A stretch of DNA of 64,000 nucleotides from Novosphingobium sp. Chol11 (GTDB taxonomy: Bacteria > Pseudomonadota > Alphaproteobacteria > Sphingomonadales > Sphingomonadaceae): the NCBI RefSeq assembly GCF_900218065.1, contig NZ_OBMU01000001.1:1739335-1803334 (forward strand), in the 5' to 3' direction. Both the position numbers and the translations under genes were made by a program. Under the pieces are notes generated by a model that was not told the origin of the DNA, made no database searches, and worked only from the letters and a program-made list of their open reading frames with translations. Shown here in pieces: positions 1 through 9,790 of this stretch. Position 1 is the first letter of the stretch; every line of letters starts with the position of its first letter.

Positions 1-254
1 GCCTCTTCACGGGCATTCCATCTCCCTTCACCGCCACCCGCTATCACTCGCTTATCGTGGAAGACATTCCCGATAACCTCGTCGTCAATGCGACTAGCGA
101 GGATGGCTCCGTCATGGGCTTCCGTCACCAGAGCCTCCCCATCCACTCGGTCCAATTCCACCCGGAAAGCATCGCGACGGAATATGGGCATGACATGCTG
201 GCCAACTTCATGCGCATCGCTGGCATTCCAGTCCGGGAGCGCGCTGCCGCCTGA
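1..254 (+). CDS. trpG: Anthranilate synthase glutamine amidotransferase subunit, 3' end
   Basis: The reading frame is open from the window edge (first full codon at base 3) to TGA at 252-254, giving the last 83 residues. They carry the end of a class I glutamine amidotransferase domain: RYHSL near the start and SVQFHPESI further on. The His and Glu of FHPES are the second and third residues of the Cys-His-Glu triad. The family hydrolyses glutamine and passes ammonia to TrpE to make anthranilate from chorismate. An 86 bp gap separates it from trpD and trpC, so it probably belongs to the same tryptophan operon. PabA has the same fold, but the trpDC neighbours favour TrpG. The catalytic Cys lies outside the window. 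Confidence 0.93.
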   Translation, partial: LFTGIPSPFTATRYHSLIVEDIPDNLVVNATSEDGSVMGFRHQSLPIHSVQFHPESIATEYGHDMLANFMRIAGIPVRERAAA

Positions 255-340
255 ATTTTGCGGCCCACAGCGGCAGGCACGACGACTTTCCCCTACCCCG
301 CCCTCGACTCCTGCCACCCATCGTGATTAAGGCAGGCGCG

Positions 341-1333
341 ATGACCCGCCTGCCCGATCCCGCTACGCCGTTGAGCACAACCGAGGCTGCACGCGCCTTT
401 GATCTTCTGTTCGACGGCACCCTGCCCGAAGAGGACATCGCAGCCTTTCTCGTGACCATGGCGAAGCGCGGCGAGAGCGCCACGGAGATCGCCGCCGCTG
501 CGCGCGCCATGCGCGCCCGCATGATCCCGGTCACTGCCCCCCCCGGCGCAATCGACGTCTGCGGCACTGGCGGTGACGGACATCATACGCTCAACGTCTC
601 CACTGCCGTCAGCCTCGTCGTCGCCGCCGCTGGCGTTCCCGTCGCCAAGCATGGCAATCGCGCAGCCTCGTCCAAGGCGGGCGCGGCTGACACGCTCGAA
701 GCGCTTGGCCTCGACCTTGATCGCGCCGCCGACACAGCGGAAGCCACGCTTGGCGATCTCGGCATCTGCTTCCTCTTTGCGCAAAAACATCATCCCGCGC
801 TCAAACGCTTTGGCCCGATCCGCAAGGCGATCGGCCAGCGCACCATCTTCAACCTGATGGGGCCGCTCGCCAATCCGGCAGCGGTCCGCCGACAGCTCGT
901 CGGCATTGCCCGTCCCGCCTATGTGCCCATCTACGCCGAGGCGCTGGCCGAATTGGACGTCGATCGTGCCATGATCGTGTCGGGTGACGAGGGTCTGGAC
1001 GAACTGTCGCTCGCGGGTGGCAATGACGTCGCGGAAGTCACCGCGCAGGGACTCGTCGCCATGCGCCGGCTGACCGCTGCCGACGCTGGGCTTCCCACGC
1101 ATCCTGTGGAAGCCATTCGCGGCGGCGACCCGGCACACAATGCCGCTGCCCTCCGCGCCCTTCTTCAGGGCGAGCAAGGCCCCTATCGCGACGCCGTCCT
1201 TCTCAACGCCGCCGCAGCGCTGCTTGTCGCGGACGCCGTTGCGGACCTGCGCGAAGGCGTCGAGGAAGCGGCTGAAACCATCGATCGCGGCCTTGCCAAT
1301 GCGCTGCTCAACTGCTGGATTGCCTATAAATGA
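341..1333 (+). CDS. trpD: Anthranilate phosphoribosyltransferase
   Basis: A 330-residue protein that transfers phosphoribosyl from PRPP to anthranilate, the second step of tryptophan synthesis. The sequence shows the family PRPP-binding GTGGDG loop at about residues 75-80 and the KHGNRAASS motif at about 103-111, with the usual N-terminal helical domain before them. I chose the ATG at 341 because an AAGGCAG purine stretch sits just upstream. A GTG at 323 in the same frame would add six residues. Its TGA overlaps the trpC start (ATGA), so the two are probably translationally coupled. Length is normal for the family. Confidence 0.96.
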   Translation: MTRLPDPATPLSTTEAARAFDLLFDGTLPEEDIAAFLVTMAKRGESATEIAAAARAMRARMIPVTAPPGAIDVCGTGGDGHHTLNVSTAVSLVVAAAGVPVAKHGNRAASSKAGAADTLEALGLDLDRAADTAEATLGDLGICFLFAQKHHPALKRFGPIRKAIGQRTIFNLMGPLANPAAVRRQLVGIARPAYVPIYAEALAELDVDRAMIVSGDEGLDELSLAGGNDVAEVTAQGLVAMRRLTAADAGLPTHPVEAIRGGDPAHNAAALRALLQGEQGPYRDAVLLNAAAALLVADAVADLREGVEEAAETIDRGLANALLNCWIAYK

Positions 1334-2121
1334 CGAACAAGCTGATCGAAATCTGCGACACGAAGCGTGAGGAAGTGGCCCGCCGCAAGGCTGTCACCAC
1401 CGTCTCGGCGCTTCACGCCCGCGCCTCCGAACAAACGCCTCCGCGTGGTTTCCGGCAAGCTCTCGACAGCGCCGCACGTTCAGGCTTCGGCCTCATTGCC
1501 GAGATAAAGAAGGCCAGCCCCTCCAAGGGTCTCATCCGCGAAGATTTCGACCCGCCTGCCCATGCCCAGGCCTATGCCGCCGCAGGCGCCGCCTGCCTCT
1601 CCGTCCTGACGGACGAGCCCTATTTCCAGGGCCATGACGACTATCTCATGGCCGCCCGCTCCGCCTGCGCCCTGCCGGTCCTGCGCAAGGATTTCATGGT
1701 CGACCCCTGGCAAGTGCTGGAAAGCCGCTCGCTTGGCGCCGACGCCATCCTCATCATCGCCGCCGCGCTTGATGACGGCCAAATGGCAGAGATCGAGGAC
1801 GCGGCACTCGGCCTCGGCATGGACGCGCTGGTGGAGGTGCACGACGCGCATGAACTGGAGCGCGCACTCAAGCTTCGTTCACGGCTGATCGGCGTCAACA
1901 ACCGTGACCTGCGTGACTTCAGCGTAGACTTCGCTCGTACCTACGAACTGGTCGGCCAAGCGCCGGAAGGTTGCACCTTCGTTGCAGAGAGCGGCTTGGG
2001 CAGCCATGCGGATCTCGTCGCCATGTCCGAACATGGCGTCCGCTGCTTCCTGGTGGGTGAGAGCCTGATGCGCCAAGCCGATGTAGAAGCGGCGACCCAT
2101 GCGCTGCTGACCGGCGCATGA
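1330..2121 (+). CDS. trpC: Indole-3-glycerol phosphate synthase
   Basis: A 263-residue TIM-barrel enzyme that closes the indole ring from CdRP. The signature [10 protein letters not shown] lies at about residues 58-67, and GVNNRDL and VAESG motifs follow in the expected order. Unlike enterobacterial TrpC it is not fused to TrpF; the protein ends after the IGPS domain. It overlaps trpD by four bases upstream (ATGA) and moaC by four bases downstream, which places molybdenum-cofactor genes in the same transcript as tryptophan genes. Confidence 0.96.
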   Translation: MTNKLIEICDTKREEVARRKAVTTVSALHARASEQTPPRGFRQALDSAARSGFGLIAEIKKASPSKGLIREDFDPPAHAQAYAAAGAACLSVLTDEPYFQGHDDYLMAARSACALPVLRKDFMVDPWQVLESRSLGADAILIIAAALDDGQMAEIEDAALGLGMDALVEVHDAHELERALKLRSRLIGVNNRDLRDFSVDFARTYELVGQAPEGCTFVAESGLGSHADLVAMSEHGVRCFLVGESLMRQADVEAATHALLTGA

Positions 2122-2588
2122 GCAAGCTCACCCATCTTGATGAAGATGGATCGGCCCATATGGTCGATGTCTCGGCAAAGGAAATAACCTCCCGCGAAGC
2201 GATTGCTACGGGTCATATCGCCATGAGCGCCGAAGCAGCGGCCGCCATCGCCCAGGGCCTCGTCAAGAAAGGCGACGTGCTCGCTGTGGCTCGCGTCGCA
2301 GGCATCATGGCGGCGAAACGGACCGCAGACCTCATTCCCCTGTGTCACCCGATAGCGCTGACATCCGTCTCTATCGATTTCGATCTTGAGCCACAGGGCG
2401 TCACGGTGACGGCCACCGCGAGAAGCGCTGGGCAGACAGGCGTCGAGATGGAAGCACTCACCGCCACCTCCGCAACGCTGCTCACCATCTACGACATGGC
2501 AAAGGCCCTGGATAAAGCCATGGTTATCGGCAACGTTCGCTTGCTTGCCAAATCGGGCGGTAAGTCGGGCGACTGGCGGGCCCCATGA
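2118..2588 (+). CDS. moaC: Cyclic pyranopterin monophosphate synthase
   Basis: A 156-residue enzyme that acts with MoaA to convert GTP to cyclic pyranopterin monophosphate, the first stage of molybdopterin synthesis. It shows the family sequence [19 protein letters not shown] at the N-terminus, the LIPLCHPI motif in the middle and GVEMEALTA in the last third. It starts inside the trpC stop (ATGA) and its own stop overlaps the moeA start, so trpC-moaC-moeA are tightly coupled. No moaA or moaE lies in the window, so the rest of the pathway is elsewhere. Confidence 0.96.
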   Translation: MSKLTHLDEDGSAHMVDVSAKEITSREAIATGHIAMSAEAAAAIAQGLVKKGDVLAVARVAGIMAAKRTADLIPLCHPIALTSVSIDFDLEPQGVTVTATARSAGQTGVEMEALTATSATLLTIYDMAKALDKAMVIGNVRLLAKSGGKSGDWRAP

Positions 2589-3763
2589 GCCTGCTCCCTG
2601 TCGCGGAGGCCCAAGCTCGCCTGCTCGCGCTGGGCAGCCGGTTGCCAGAGGAGGAGGTAGCGGCATCTGCCTGTGCAGGCCGGTGGCTGGCACGCGACAT
2701 ATTTGCCCTGCGCGACCAACCCTGGGCCGATCTCTCCGCGATGGACGGCTACGCCATCAAGGCAGCAGAATGGCCCGGCCCTTGGCGGATCGCCATCGAA
2801 AGCACGGCGGGAGCAGCCCTCCCCCCGCCACTGGCGACCGGGGAGAGCTGCCGCATTTTCACCGGCGCGCCACTTCCACCTGCATCGGACGCCATCCTGA
2901 TCCAGGAAGATGCCGAGCTTCGCGATGGGCTCCTATATCCGCGCGGCGACGTGCTGAAGGCAGGGCGGCATGTTCGTGCCACCGCGACGGATTTCGCCGT
3001 GAACCAGCGGCTCCTGTCAGCCGGAGCAGCGCTCGGCCCCGCCCAGATCGCGCTCGCCGTCCTGGGTGGACATGGAAGCCTTCCGGTCGGCGCGCGTCCC
3101 CGCGTCGCCCTGGTCTCCACCGGCAATGAACTTGTCCCCCCTGGAGCGCCCACCCCGCCCGGCTGCCTCCCTTGCTCAAACGCGCCCATGCTTGCTGCGA
3201 TGCTCGGCGCCATAGGAGCGGAGGTGATCGACATCGGCATCATCCCCGACGACCTCGAAGCATTGACCAAGGCGCTGGAAAACTCCGCCAGGGCCGACAT
3301 CATCCTTTCGACCGGCGGGGCGTCGGTTGGTGATCATGATCTGGTCCGCCCCGCCTTTGCAGCAGCGGGCGGCAGTCTCGATTTCTGGAAGATCCGCATG
3401 CGCCCCGGCAAGCCCCTGATGGCCGGAAAGCTCGGGCACAGCATCTTCCTTGGCCTGCCCGGAAACCCCGTATCCGCTTTCGTGACCGCCACGCTGTTCC
3501 TGCTGCCGCTCGTCCGCCACCTGGCCGGTGCGGCGGATCCGCTCCCGCGCTCCGCGATCGCATCACTTGCAGCGCCGCTTCCCGCGACGGGCGAGCGCGA
3601 TGATTATCTCCGCGCCTTCCACACTGCCGATGGGCTGGTGTCGGTCACCTCGCAGGACAGCGCTGCGACCGCTGCGCTCGCCCAAGCGGAATGCCTTATC
3701 GTGCGGCCCGCAGGTTCGCCCCCGGCAACCGCCGGAGAGCAAGTCACCATCCTGCCGCTTTAG
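2585..3763 (+). CDS. moeA: Molybdopterin molybdenumtransferase
   Basis: A 392-residue protein of the MoeA/gephyrin-E family, which inserts molybdate into adenylated molybdopterin. Visible motifs are SAMDGYA near residue 56, the IFTGAPLP segment, the MoaB/Mog-like central domain with VSTGNEL and [11 protein letters not shown], and the GLPGNPVSA motif before the C-terminal beta domain. It begins by ATGA overlap with moaC and is the last gene of the trp-moa-moe run. A hairpin just after its stop has its T-tract on the other strand, so it is better read as the terminator of the convergent small gene. Confidence 0.95.
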   Translation: MSLLPVAEAQARLLALGSRLPEEEVAASACAGRWLARDIFALRDQPWADLSAMDGYAIKAAEWPGPWRIAIESTAGAALPPPLATGESCRIFTGAPLPPASDAILIQEDAELRDGLLYPRGDVLKAGRHVRATATDFAVNQRLLSAGAALGPAQIALAVLGGHGSLPVGARPRVALVSTGNELVPPGAPTPPGCLPCSNAPMLAAMLGAIGAEVIDIGIIPDDLEALTKALENSARADIILSTGGASVGDHDLVRPAFAAAGGSLDFWKIRMRPGKPLMAGKLGHSIFLGLPGNPVSAFVTATLFLLPLVRHLAGAADPLPRSAIASLAAPLPATGERDDYLRAFHTADGLVSVTSQDSAATAALAQAECLIVRPAGSPPATAGEQVTILPL

Positions 3764-3796
3764 CAAAGAGAAAGGGGCCGCGATGCGACCCCTTCC
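3764..3796 (-). terminator. Rho-independent terminator of the small minus-strand gene
   Basis: On the minus strand a ten-base stem (3794-3785 pairing with 3781-3772, one mismatch, ATC loop) is followed by TTTCTCTTTGC. It lies 25 bases past the small minus-strand gene and immediately after the moeA stop, so it may also stall transcription coming from moeA. Confidence 0.65.
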
Positions 3797-3818
3797 CATG
3801 CTTCAACCAATAGGTCGA

Positions 3819-3977
3819 TCAGCGCTGCTGCTTGCCTTGTCCGCCTTTGTCCTTGTGGCTTTCGCCCATCTGACCCTGACGGTTTTCCTGCTGCTGCTGA
3901 CGGCCGCCCTGGCTGGAACGGTCGCCACCCTGCTGGCGGCGCTGATTGCTGTCCTGGTTGTTCTGGTTCGCCATCAT
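3819..3977 (-). CDS. Small Gln/Asn/Gly-rich hydrophilic protein
   Basis: A 52-residue reading frame, too short for usual ORF cut-offs. It starts with two consecutive ATG codons behind a good AGGAGA ribosome site. The protein has no hydrophobic segment and is dominated by Gln, Gly, Arg, Asn and Lys, with repeated patterns such as RQQGGDRSSQGGRQQQQ, and a Lys/Gln-rich end (KDKGGQGKQQR). Function unknown; the composition recalls small disordered stress-type proteins of the KGG kind, but I do not see a true KGG repeat. A terminator follows on the same strand, and it is divergent from lexA. A hydrophobic 80-residue frame on the opposite strand (3783-4025) appears to be its shadow. Confidence 0.68.
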   Translation of the reverse strand: MMANQNNQDSNQRRQQGGDRSSQGGRQQQQENRQGQMGESHKDKGGQGKQQR

Positions 3978-4092
3978 TCTCTCCTATTCACCCTCTTTAG
4001 GAAGGCGGCTATTGAACGGCTGTGACGCAGGTCCGTTCCTTTCGTTACGCTTGGCGCAAGCCGCTTGACTCGCCCCCTTCCGTTTCCTATGC

Positions 4093-4107
4093 GTTCTCCA
4101 TCCGTTC
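4093..4107 (+). promoter_or_regulatory. SOS box (LexA operator) of lexA
   Basis: GTTC at 4093-4096 and GTTC at 4104-4107, seven bases apart, match the alphaproteobacterial LexA site GTTC-N7-GTTC exactly. It sits 18 bases before the lexA start, which implies autorepression. The divergent small gene starts about 115 bases away on the other side. Confidence 0.85.
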
Positions 4108-4125
4108 CATGGAGGACAAGCGGGC

Positions 4126-4797
4126 ATGCTGACGCCTAAGCAACAGGAATTGCTGAGCTTCATTCAAAATCGGCTCGAGGAAGGCGGTGTTTCGCCTTCT
4201 TTTGAGGAGATGAAGGAAGCTTTGGACCTGCGATCAAAATCCGGGATACACCGGTTGATCAATGCGCTGGAAGAGCGCGGATTCATCCGCCGCCTGCCAA
4301 ATCGCGCACGCGCACTCGAAGTGCTGAAGCTGCCCGAAGCGATGAACCGCGCGCCCAAGGCCGTCTCTCCGCCCAAGCCTCAACTGGCTGCAAAGCCTCC
4401 GATCGCCGCAAATGACGTGATCGAAATTCCGCTGCACGGCAGGATCGCGGCGGGTGTTCCGATCGAAGCCATGGAAGGACAGAATATGCTGTCCGTTCCA
4501 GCGGCACTGCTGGGTGCTGGGGACCATTATGCTCTGGAGGTCTCCGGTGACTCTATGGTCGACGCAGGCATTCTCGATGGCGATTTCGCGCTGATCCAGC
4601 GGACCGAAGTGGCTCGCGAAGGCCAGATCGTCGTTGCCTTGATCGAGGAAAGCGAAGCGACGCTCAAATATTTCCATCGGCAAGGGCCGAAGGTCAGGCT
4701 TGACCCGGCGAACAGCGCTTATGAAGCGCAGATCTACGATCCCAAGCAGGTGCGCATTCAGGGCAAGCTCGCGGGATTGCTGCGGCGATATAATTGA
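4126..4797 (+). CDS. lexA: SOS repressor LexA
   Basis: A 223-residue repressor of the SOS response. The N-terminal winged helix opens with [13 protein letters not shown]; the C-terminal S24 peptidase domain has the self-cleavage Ala109-Gly110 bond (GRIAAGVP), nucleophile Ser143 (SGDSM) and general base Lys181 (ATLKYF). These fit RecA-stimulated autoproteolysis. GGAGG lies about ten bases upstream of the ATG. A longer linker (roughly residues 72-100, rich in Pro, Lys and Ala) separates the domains than in E. coli (202 residues). Its last 40 bases overlap the 3' end of convergent comEC. Confidence 0.97.
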   Translation: MLTPKQQELLSFIQNRLEEGGVSPSFEEMKEALDLRSKSGIHRLINALEERGFIRRLPNRARALEVLKLPEAMNRAPKAVSPPKPQLAAKPPIAANDVIEIPLHGRIAAGVPIEAMEGQNMLSVPAALLGAGDHYALEVSGDSMVDAGILDGDFALIQRTEVAREGQIVVALIEESEATLKYFHRQGPKVRLDPANSAYEAQIYDPKQVRIQGKLAGLLRRYN

Positions 4798-6953
4798 TCG
4801 GACTTGTGGCGGGACGGTAAGTAGGACGGCTGCACAACCCACGGATGTGCGTCGCCCGCCTTCTTGGCAGTACGTACCGTCCCTCCATCAAGATCGATTG
4901 CCAGCCCGCCCGTTCGCGCCAACATCCGCCGATCCGCTTTCAACCAGCGCGGACGGCACCAGGCGGGCATGCGGCGATCCGCGATAACTATGTCCGCGCG
5001 CGCACAGTCCCGTTGCAGGCTTTCCCTCGGAACGACGACGCCTGTCCTCGTTACCAGCAACTGCCACAGGCGCCCTCCTCCCCTGACGGCGACCATGCAG
5101 AGGTCAATCGAACAGCGCGCTTCGGGCAATTGCGCGATCGGGTTCAAAGTCCCCTCATAGCCTGCGCTCTCGGCGATCATGTCTCGGACATAATCGCCTG
5201 CGCGCGCTCGCAGGATCGCCATGCCGCCATCCTGCTCCCGCACCGCTACATGCCGCCCATCGGCCGTGACCAGAATGTCCGGAGGAGAACTCAACACAAT
5301 GACAGCGACGCCCGCGGCAACGGGCGCTAAACCACACCAGCGCCAGGCACTCCGCCAGAGCAAGCACCAAAGCCCGCCCAGCACCATCATCCCAAAAACA
5401 AAGTTCGGAACGACCGGCGCGGTAACGACCGCCCACGGACCTGCCGCCACGCCATGGGCGATCATCAACAGCAGCTCGAGCGCTCGGCCGGTTAGCCACC
5501 AGGCCGGAGCGCCCAGACCCGCGACGTCCAGCAGCAAGGCGATCGCTTCAAGCGGCATCACGACAAAGGTGGTCAGGGGAATAGCGATGAGATTGGCGAA
5601 AGCGCCCAGCATCCCCGCCTTGTGGAAATGCGCCAGCGCGATCGGTGCGAGAACCAGTTCCACCGCGAAACCGGAAAGAAGGAGTATGACCAGGTGCCGC
5701 ATCAGTCGCCGAAACCCTGTCTCCTCCCGGGCCGCCGCAAAGGCGCGGAAGCGAGGATGCTCACTCAAGGCCACGAGCGCGATCACCGCCCCGAAGCTCA
5801 TCTGAAAGCTGGGGCCTACCAAAGCTTCTGGCCACAGCAGCAGAACGACCAACGCTCCGGCAGCTATCAATCGCAGCGTGATTGCCTCGCGGCCAAGCGC
5901 AAGCCCGCCGAGCACGAGCAGCGCGGCAACACAGGACCGAACCGTCGGAACCTCTGCCCCGGTGAGCAGGGTATATCCAATCCCCGCCAACGCGCCACCC
6001 GCCGCCGCGACCAGCATCAACGGCCAGTTCAATGCCGCACGCGGGCTGAGCGCCATGATGCGCATCAGCAGGAAAATGACCGCACCGATCAGGGCGGTGA
6101 CGTGCAAGCCACTGATGGAAAGCAGATGGGCAAGGCCGCTCCGCCGCATCGCTTCAGCGTCCGCCTCGCTGATTGCGCCCTGGTCGCCCGTGGCCAGCGC
6201 TGCGGCGATGCCGGTCCCGTCGCCGTCGGCCTTCTCCAATATGTGCGCGAACAGGCGGTTGCGCAGAGGCGGGCCATCGGTAGATGGACGCAGCACTGTT
6301 ATCGGCCTCAACGCTCTTCCCGTAGCTCCAATCCCCTGGAAATAGGCGCGGCGCGAAAAATCATATGCGCCTGGTAGGCTTGCTTCGGCAGGAGGCATCA
6401 ACCGGGCGCGGAATCGGATGATGGCACCTCTGCCAAGCCCGTCAGGCACATCCGCCGCGGCCATGTTCACCCGGATCAGCGGGGGCAGTCCGGCCGTGCC
6501 CATCGGTCTTATCTTCACACGACTCATCTGCTCGGCAGGAACGGCATCAACCGTCCTGACTTCGCCGGTCACCTCCATAAAGATCGCGCGGGGCAATGGC
6601 GCTGATCCGATGGCCACGGCTTTGCACCAAATCAGCACACAGCCAAAGGCGGCGAGCAAGCCCCCCAATATCATCGATTGGCGCAAGCGACCGCCCGCCG
6701 GCAGCATCATCCCGCCACAGGCGATAGCTAGTGCGCAGCAGCAGAAGCCCAACCATTCCAATGGATTAGGGAGAGAGAACCAAGCGCCGATGCCTAGCCC
6801 CAGGCCGACCGGTATCCATAGCGGAAGCTGTTCGCGCTCCGACTCCAGCCAGCCTTCGACAGCCATGAAAAATCGATGTCCGCCGCCTGTCATAATCCGG
6901 GCAACGGACGTTTGTCGTGGCTCAAAAGCCATGCTAGGGGGCGTCGCGTTCAT
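4758..6953 (-). CDS. comEC: ComEC/Rec2-family DNA-uptake channel protein
   Basis: About 731 residues from the ATG at 6953; the frame stays open upstream to 7055 but would then run into gltX. The family forms the inner-membrane channel for transforming DNA. The sequence has an N-terminal pair of hydrophobic helices, an OB-like soluble region ([20 protein letters not shown]), then the Competence domain with [14 protein letters not shown] and many membrane helices to about residue 570. The C-terminal region corresponds to the metallo-beta-lactamase-like domain of Bacillus ComEC but shows no HxHxDH metal motif. The stop lies inside lexA. Start choice is uncertain because no clear ribosome site is visible. 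Confidence 0.88.
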   Translation of the reverse strand: MNATPPSMAFEPRQTSVARIMTGGGHRFFMAVEGWLESEREQLPLWIPVGLGLGIGAWFSLPNPLEWLGFCCCALAIACGGMMLPAGGRLRQSMILGGLLAAFGCVLIWCKAVAIGSAPLPRAIFMEVTGEVRTVDAVPAEQMSRVKIRPMGTAGLPPLIRVNMAAADVPDGLGRGAIIRFRARLMPPAEASLPGAYDFSRRAYFQGIGATGRALRPITVLRPSTDGPPLRNRLFAHILEKADGDGTGIAAALATGDQGAISEADAEAMRRSGLAHLLSISGLHVTALIGAVIFLLMRIMALSPRAALNWPLMLVAAAGGALAGIGYTLLTGAEVPTVRSCVAALLVLGGLALGREAITLRLIAAGALVVLLLWPEALVGPSFQMSFGAVIALVALSEHPRFRAFAAAREETGFRRLMRHLVILLLSGFAVELVLAPIALAHFHKAGMLGAFANLIAIPLTTFVVMPLEAIALLLDVAGLGAPAWWLTGRALELLLMIAHGVAAGPWAVVTAPVVPNFVFGMMVLGGLWCLLWRSAWRWCGLAPVAAGVAVIVLSSPPDILVTADGRHVAVREQDGGMAILRARAGDYVRDMIAESAGYEGTLNPIAQLPEARCSIDLCMVAVRGGGRLWQLLVTRTGVVVPRESLQRDCARADIVIADRRMPAWCRPRWLKADRRMLARTGGLAIDLDGGTVRTAKKAGDAHPWVVQPSYLPSRHKSDQLYRRSNPASLP

Positions 6954-6968
6954 GATTGAGCAAGGCGG

Positions 6969-8432
6969 ATGTCGAGGAATAAAGCGGTGAGTGCAACGGG
7001 TTTGAACAAGCAGGTGGTAACCCGTTTCGCGCCATCGCCCACGGGATTTCTGCATATTGGCGGCGCGCGTACAGCGTTGTTCAACTGGTTATTCGCCCGG
7101 CATCATGGCGGCAAGTTCCTGTTGCGGATTGAAGATACGGATCGCGCCCGCTCCACCGAAGAAGCGGTCGCCGCGATTTTCGACGGCCTGGAATGGCTTG
7201 GCCTTACCGGTGACGAGCCCGCTGTTTTCCAGTTCCAACGCTCGCAGCGTCATGCGGAGGTTGCCAACCAATTGCTGGCCGCCGGCCACGCCTATCGCTG
7301 CTACGCGACTCCGGAAGAGTTGGCGGAACTGCGCGAGCAGCAGCGCGCCGCGAAGCAACCGATGCGCTATGACGGCCGCTGGCGCGATCGGGATTCTTCC
7401 GAAGCTCCAGCGGGCGCGCCCTTCGTCATCCGTTTGAAAGCGCCGCGTGAGGGCGAGACGGTCATCGACGATGCCGTGCAGGGTCGCGTGGTGGTACAGA
7501 ATGCGGAATTGGATGATATGATCCTGCTGCGTTCGGACGGCACGCCCACCTACATGCTCGCGGTAGTCGTGGATGATAACGACATGGGCGTCACGCACGT
7601 GATCCGGGGCGATGATCATCTGAACAACGCCTTCCGCCAGCTTGGAATTATCAAGGCGATGGGCTGGGAAGAGCCTGTCTACGCTCACATCCCCCTCATC
7701 CACGGTTCGGACGGCGCGAAGCTTTCGAAGCGGCACGGCGCTCTTGGTGTCGACGCCTATCGCGATGAGATGGGGATGCTGCCTGAGGCGGTGCTCAACT
7801 ATCTCCTGCGTCTGGGCTGGGGCTATGGCGACGAAGAAACCATCTCGCGGGAACGCGCGATCGAGTTGTTCGACATTGACGGCGTAGGCCGGTCTCCGTC
7901 CCGTTTCGACATCAAGAAGCTGGAAAATCTTAACGCATTCTACCTGCGCGAAGCGGACGATCAGCGCCTCGCGGAACTGGTCTTGCCCCGCGTCGCTCAA
8001 CGGCTTGGTACAACCCTGGGGGAAGAAGCCCAGACGTTGCTTGCGCAGGCCATGCCTTCGCTCAAGCCGCGCGCCAAGACCCTGAACGAAATCGCCGAGG
8101 GCGCCGAGTTTCTGTTCAAGAGCCGCCCTCTGGATTTTGACGACAAGGCAATGGCTCTGCTAGACGACTCGGCGCGCGAGCTGCTTGGGAAGACAGCCGA
8201 CGCTCTTGATTCCGTCCAGTCCTGGACGATCGAAGCGATCGAGGAAGCGATCCGCCGCGTGGCAGAGGAAGCCGGATTGGGGTTGGGCAAAGTGGCCCAG
8301 CCGCTACGCGCGGCGCTGACCGGTCGCACGGTTTCGCCGGGGATATTTGATGTTCTTTTCCTTCTTGGAAAAGACGGGAGCTTGGAGCGGCTCGCGGATG
8401 CCAGGCAGGCATCGCCGGCTGTTGGCAATTAA
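6969..8432 (+). CDS. gltX: Glutamyl-tRNA synthetase
   Basis: A 487-residue class I aminoacyl-tRNA synthetase. The N-terminal [19 protein letters not shown] carries the HIGH-type motif (HIGG) and GAKLSKRHG at about residues 249-257 carries the KMSKS-type loop. Zinc-type Cys residues are not evident, as in many alphaproteobacterial forms. Two starts are possible: ATG at 6969, or GTG at 6987 behind GAGGAAT. I report the longer. It is divergent from comEC with almost no spacer and lies just upstream of gltA. Whether it also charges tRNA-Gln for later amidation cannot be told from this window. Confidence 0.95.
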   Translation: MSRNKAVSATGLNKQVVTRFAPSPTGFLHIGGARTALFNWLFARHHGGKFLLRIEDTDRARSTEEAVAAIFDGLEWLGLTGDEPAVFQFQRSQRHAEVANQLLAAGHAYRCYATPEELAELREQQRAAKQPMRYDGRWRDRDSSEAPAGAPFVIRLKAPREGETVIDDAVQGRVVVQNAELDDMILLRSDGTPTYMLAVVVDDNDMGVTHVIRGDDHLNNAFRQLGIIKAMGWEEPVYAHIPLIHGSDGAKLSKRHGALGVDAYRDEMGMLPEAVLNYLLRLGWGYGDEETISRERAIELFDIDGVGRSPSRFDIKKLENLNAFYLREADDQRLAELVLPRVAQRLGTTLGEEAQTLLAQAMPSLKPRAKTLNEIAEGAEFLFKSRPLDFDDKAMALLDDSARELLGKTADALDSVQSWTIEAIEEAIRRVAEEAGLGLGKVAQPLRAALTGRTVSPGIFDVLFLLGKDGSLERLADARQASPAVGN

Positions 8433-8442
8433 GGAGAACGAG

Positions 8443-9729
8443 ATGTCGGACAATAATGCCACTTTGACGGTCGGCGGCGATGCCAAGGAATATGGCATCC
8501 TGAGCGGCTCTGTCGGCCCGAAGGTCATCGACGTTCGCAAGCTCTACGCCAATACCGGCATGTTCACCTATGATCCGGGCTTCACGTCCACGGCCAGCTG
8601 CGATTCGGGGCTGACCTATATCGATGGCGACGCTGGCATTCTGTTGCATCGCGGATACCCGATCGATCAGCTCGCTGAACAGTCGAGCTTCATGGAAGTC
8701 AGCTATCTGCTGCTGAACGGCGAACTGCCTTCGAAGAAGGATCTGGAAGACTTCACACGCACCATCACCCGCCACACCATGGTGCATGAACAGCTGACCA
8801 CCTTCTATCGCGGTTTCCGCCGCGATGCGCACCCGATGGCGATCATGTGCGGCGTCGTCGGCGCCCTCTCCGCTTTCTATCATGATTCGACGGACATCAA
8901 CGATCCGGAACAGCGCAAGATCGCGAGCCACCGCCTGATCGCGAAGATGCCGACGATCGCAGCGATGGCCTATAAATATTCGGTGGGTCAGCCCTTCGTC
9001 TATCCGCGCAATGACCTCAGCTACACCGCCAATTTCCTGCGTATGACCTTCTCGGTCCCGGCCGAGGAATATGAGCCCGATCCGGTCATCGTCGATGCGA
9101 TGGACAAGATCTTCATCCTTCATGCCGATCATGAGCAGAACGCATCGACCTCTACGGTCCGCCTCGCTGGTTCGTCGGGCGCCAACCCCTTCGCATGCAT
9201 CGCGGCCGGCATCGCTTGCCTTTGGGGTCCCGCGCATGGCGGCGCGAACGAAGCCGCGCTCAACATGCTGCGTGAGATCGGCACCGTCGACCGCATCCCT
9301 GAATATATCGCCCGCGCGAAGAACAAGGATGACCCGTTCCGTCTGATGGGCTTTGGCCATCGTGTGTACAAGAATTACGATCCACGCGCGACCGTCATGC
9401 AGAAGACGGCGAAGGATGTTCTGGAAAAGCTTGGCGTCAATGATCCGGTTTTCGACGTCGCCAAGGAACTGGAGCAGATCGCGCTCAATGATCCCTATTT
9501 CATCGAAAAGAAGCTCTACCCCAATGTGGACTTCTATTCGGGCGTGATCCTGTCCGCGATCGGCTTCCCGACCGAGATGTTCACGGTTCTTTTCGCCCTC
9601 GCTCGCACCGTTGGCTGGGTGGCGCAGTGGAACGAAATGATCTCCGACCCCGCGCAGAAGATCGGCCGCCCGCGCCAGCTGTACACGGGTCCCGCACAGC
9701 GCGACTATGTGCCGGTCAGCCAGCGCTGA
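8443..9729 (+). CDS. gltA: Citrate synthase (type I)
   Basis: A 428-residue citrate synthase, condensing oxaloacetate and acetyl-CoA at entry to the TCA cycle. I chose ATG 8443 because AAGGAG lies seven bases upstream; the open frame to 8347 overlaps gltX in another frame. The catalytic [10 protein letters not shown] segment begins near residue 227, and [13 protein letters not shown] with its catalytic His lies near residue 306. The N-terminal beta-rich segment and length fit the hexameric NADH-sensitive type of Gram-negative bacteria. A strong terminator follows. Confidence 0.97.
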   Translation: MSDNNATLTVGGDAKEYGILSGSVGPKVIDVRKLYANTGMFTYDPGFTSTASCDSGLTYIDGDAGILLHRGYPIDQLAEQSSFMEVSYLLLNGELPSKKDLEDFTRTITRHTMVHEQLTTFYRGFRRDAHPMAIMCGVVGALSAFYHDSTDINDPEQRKIASHRLIAKMPTIAAMAYKYSVGQPFVYPRNDLSYTANFLRMTFSVPAEEYEPDPVIVDAMDKIFILHADHEQNASTSTVRLAGSSGANPFACIAAGIACLWGPAHGGANEAALNMLREIGTVDRIPEYIARAKNKDDPFRLMGFGHRVYKNYDPRATVMQKTAKDVLEKLGVNDPVFDVAKELEQIALNDPYFIEKKLYPNVDFYSGVILSAIGFPTEMFTVLFALARTVGWVAQWNEMISDPAQKIGRPRQLYTGPAQRDYVPVSQR

Positions 9730-9753
9730 TCATCGCAGCTTTGGTGAAAATGG

Positions 9754-9784
9754 AAACGGCGCCCAACAAGGCGCCGTTTTTGTT
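9754..9784 (+). terminator. Rho-independent terminator of gltA
   Basis: AAACGGCGCC (9754-9763), loop CAACAA, GGCGCCGTTTTT (9770-9781): a near-perfect stem ending in a T-run, 25 bases past the gltA stop. It also lies just past the 3' end of the convergent kinase-like gene. Confidence 0.9.
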
Positions 9785-9790
9785 TGCGGC

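Noticed and set aside
293..1177. 294-residue minus-strand open frame
   Set aside because: Antisense to trpD, with no recognisable domain.
3783..4025. Hydrophobic 80-residue plus-strand frame after moeA
   Set aside because: It is the antisense of the Gln-rich small gene (CAG codons read as CTG Leu on the other strand), has no ribosome site and starts inside a terminator stem.
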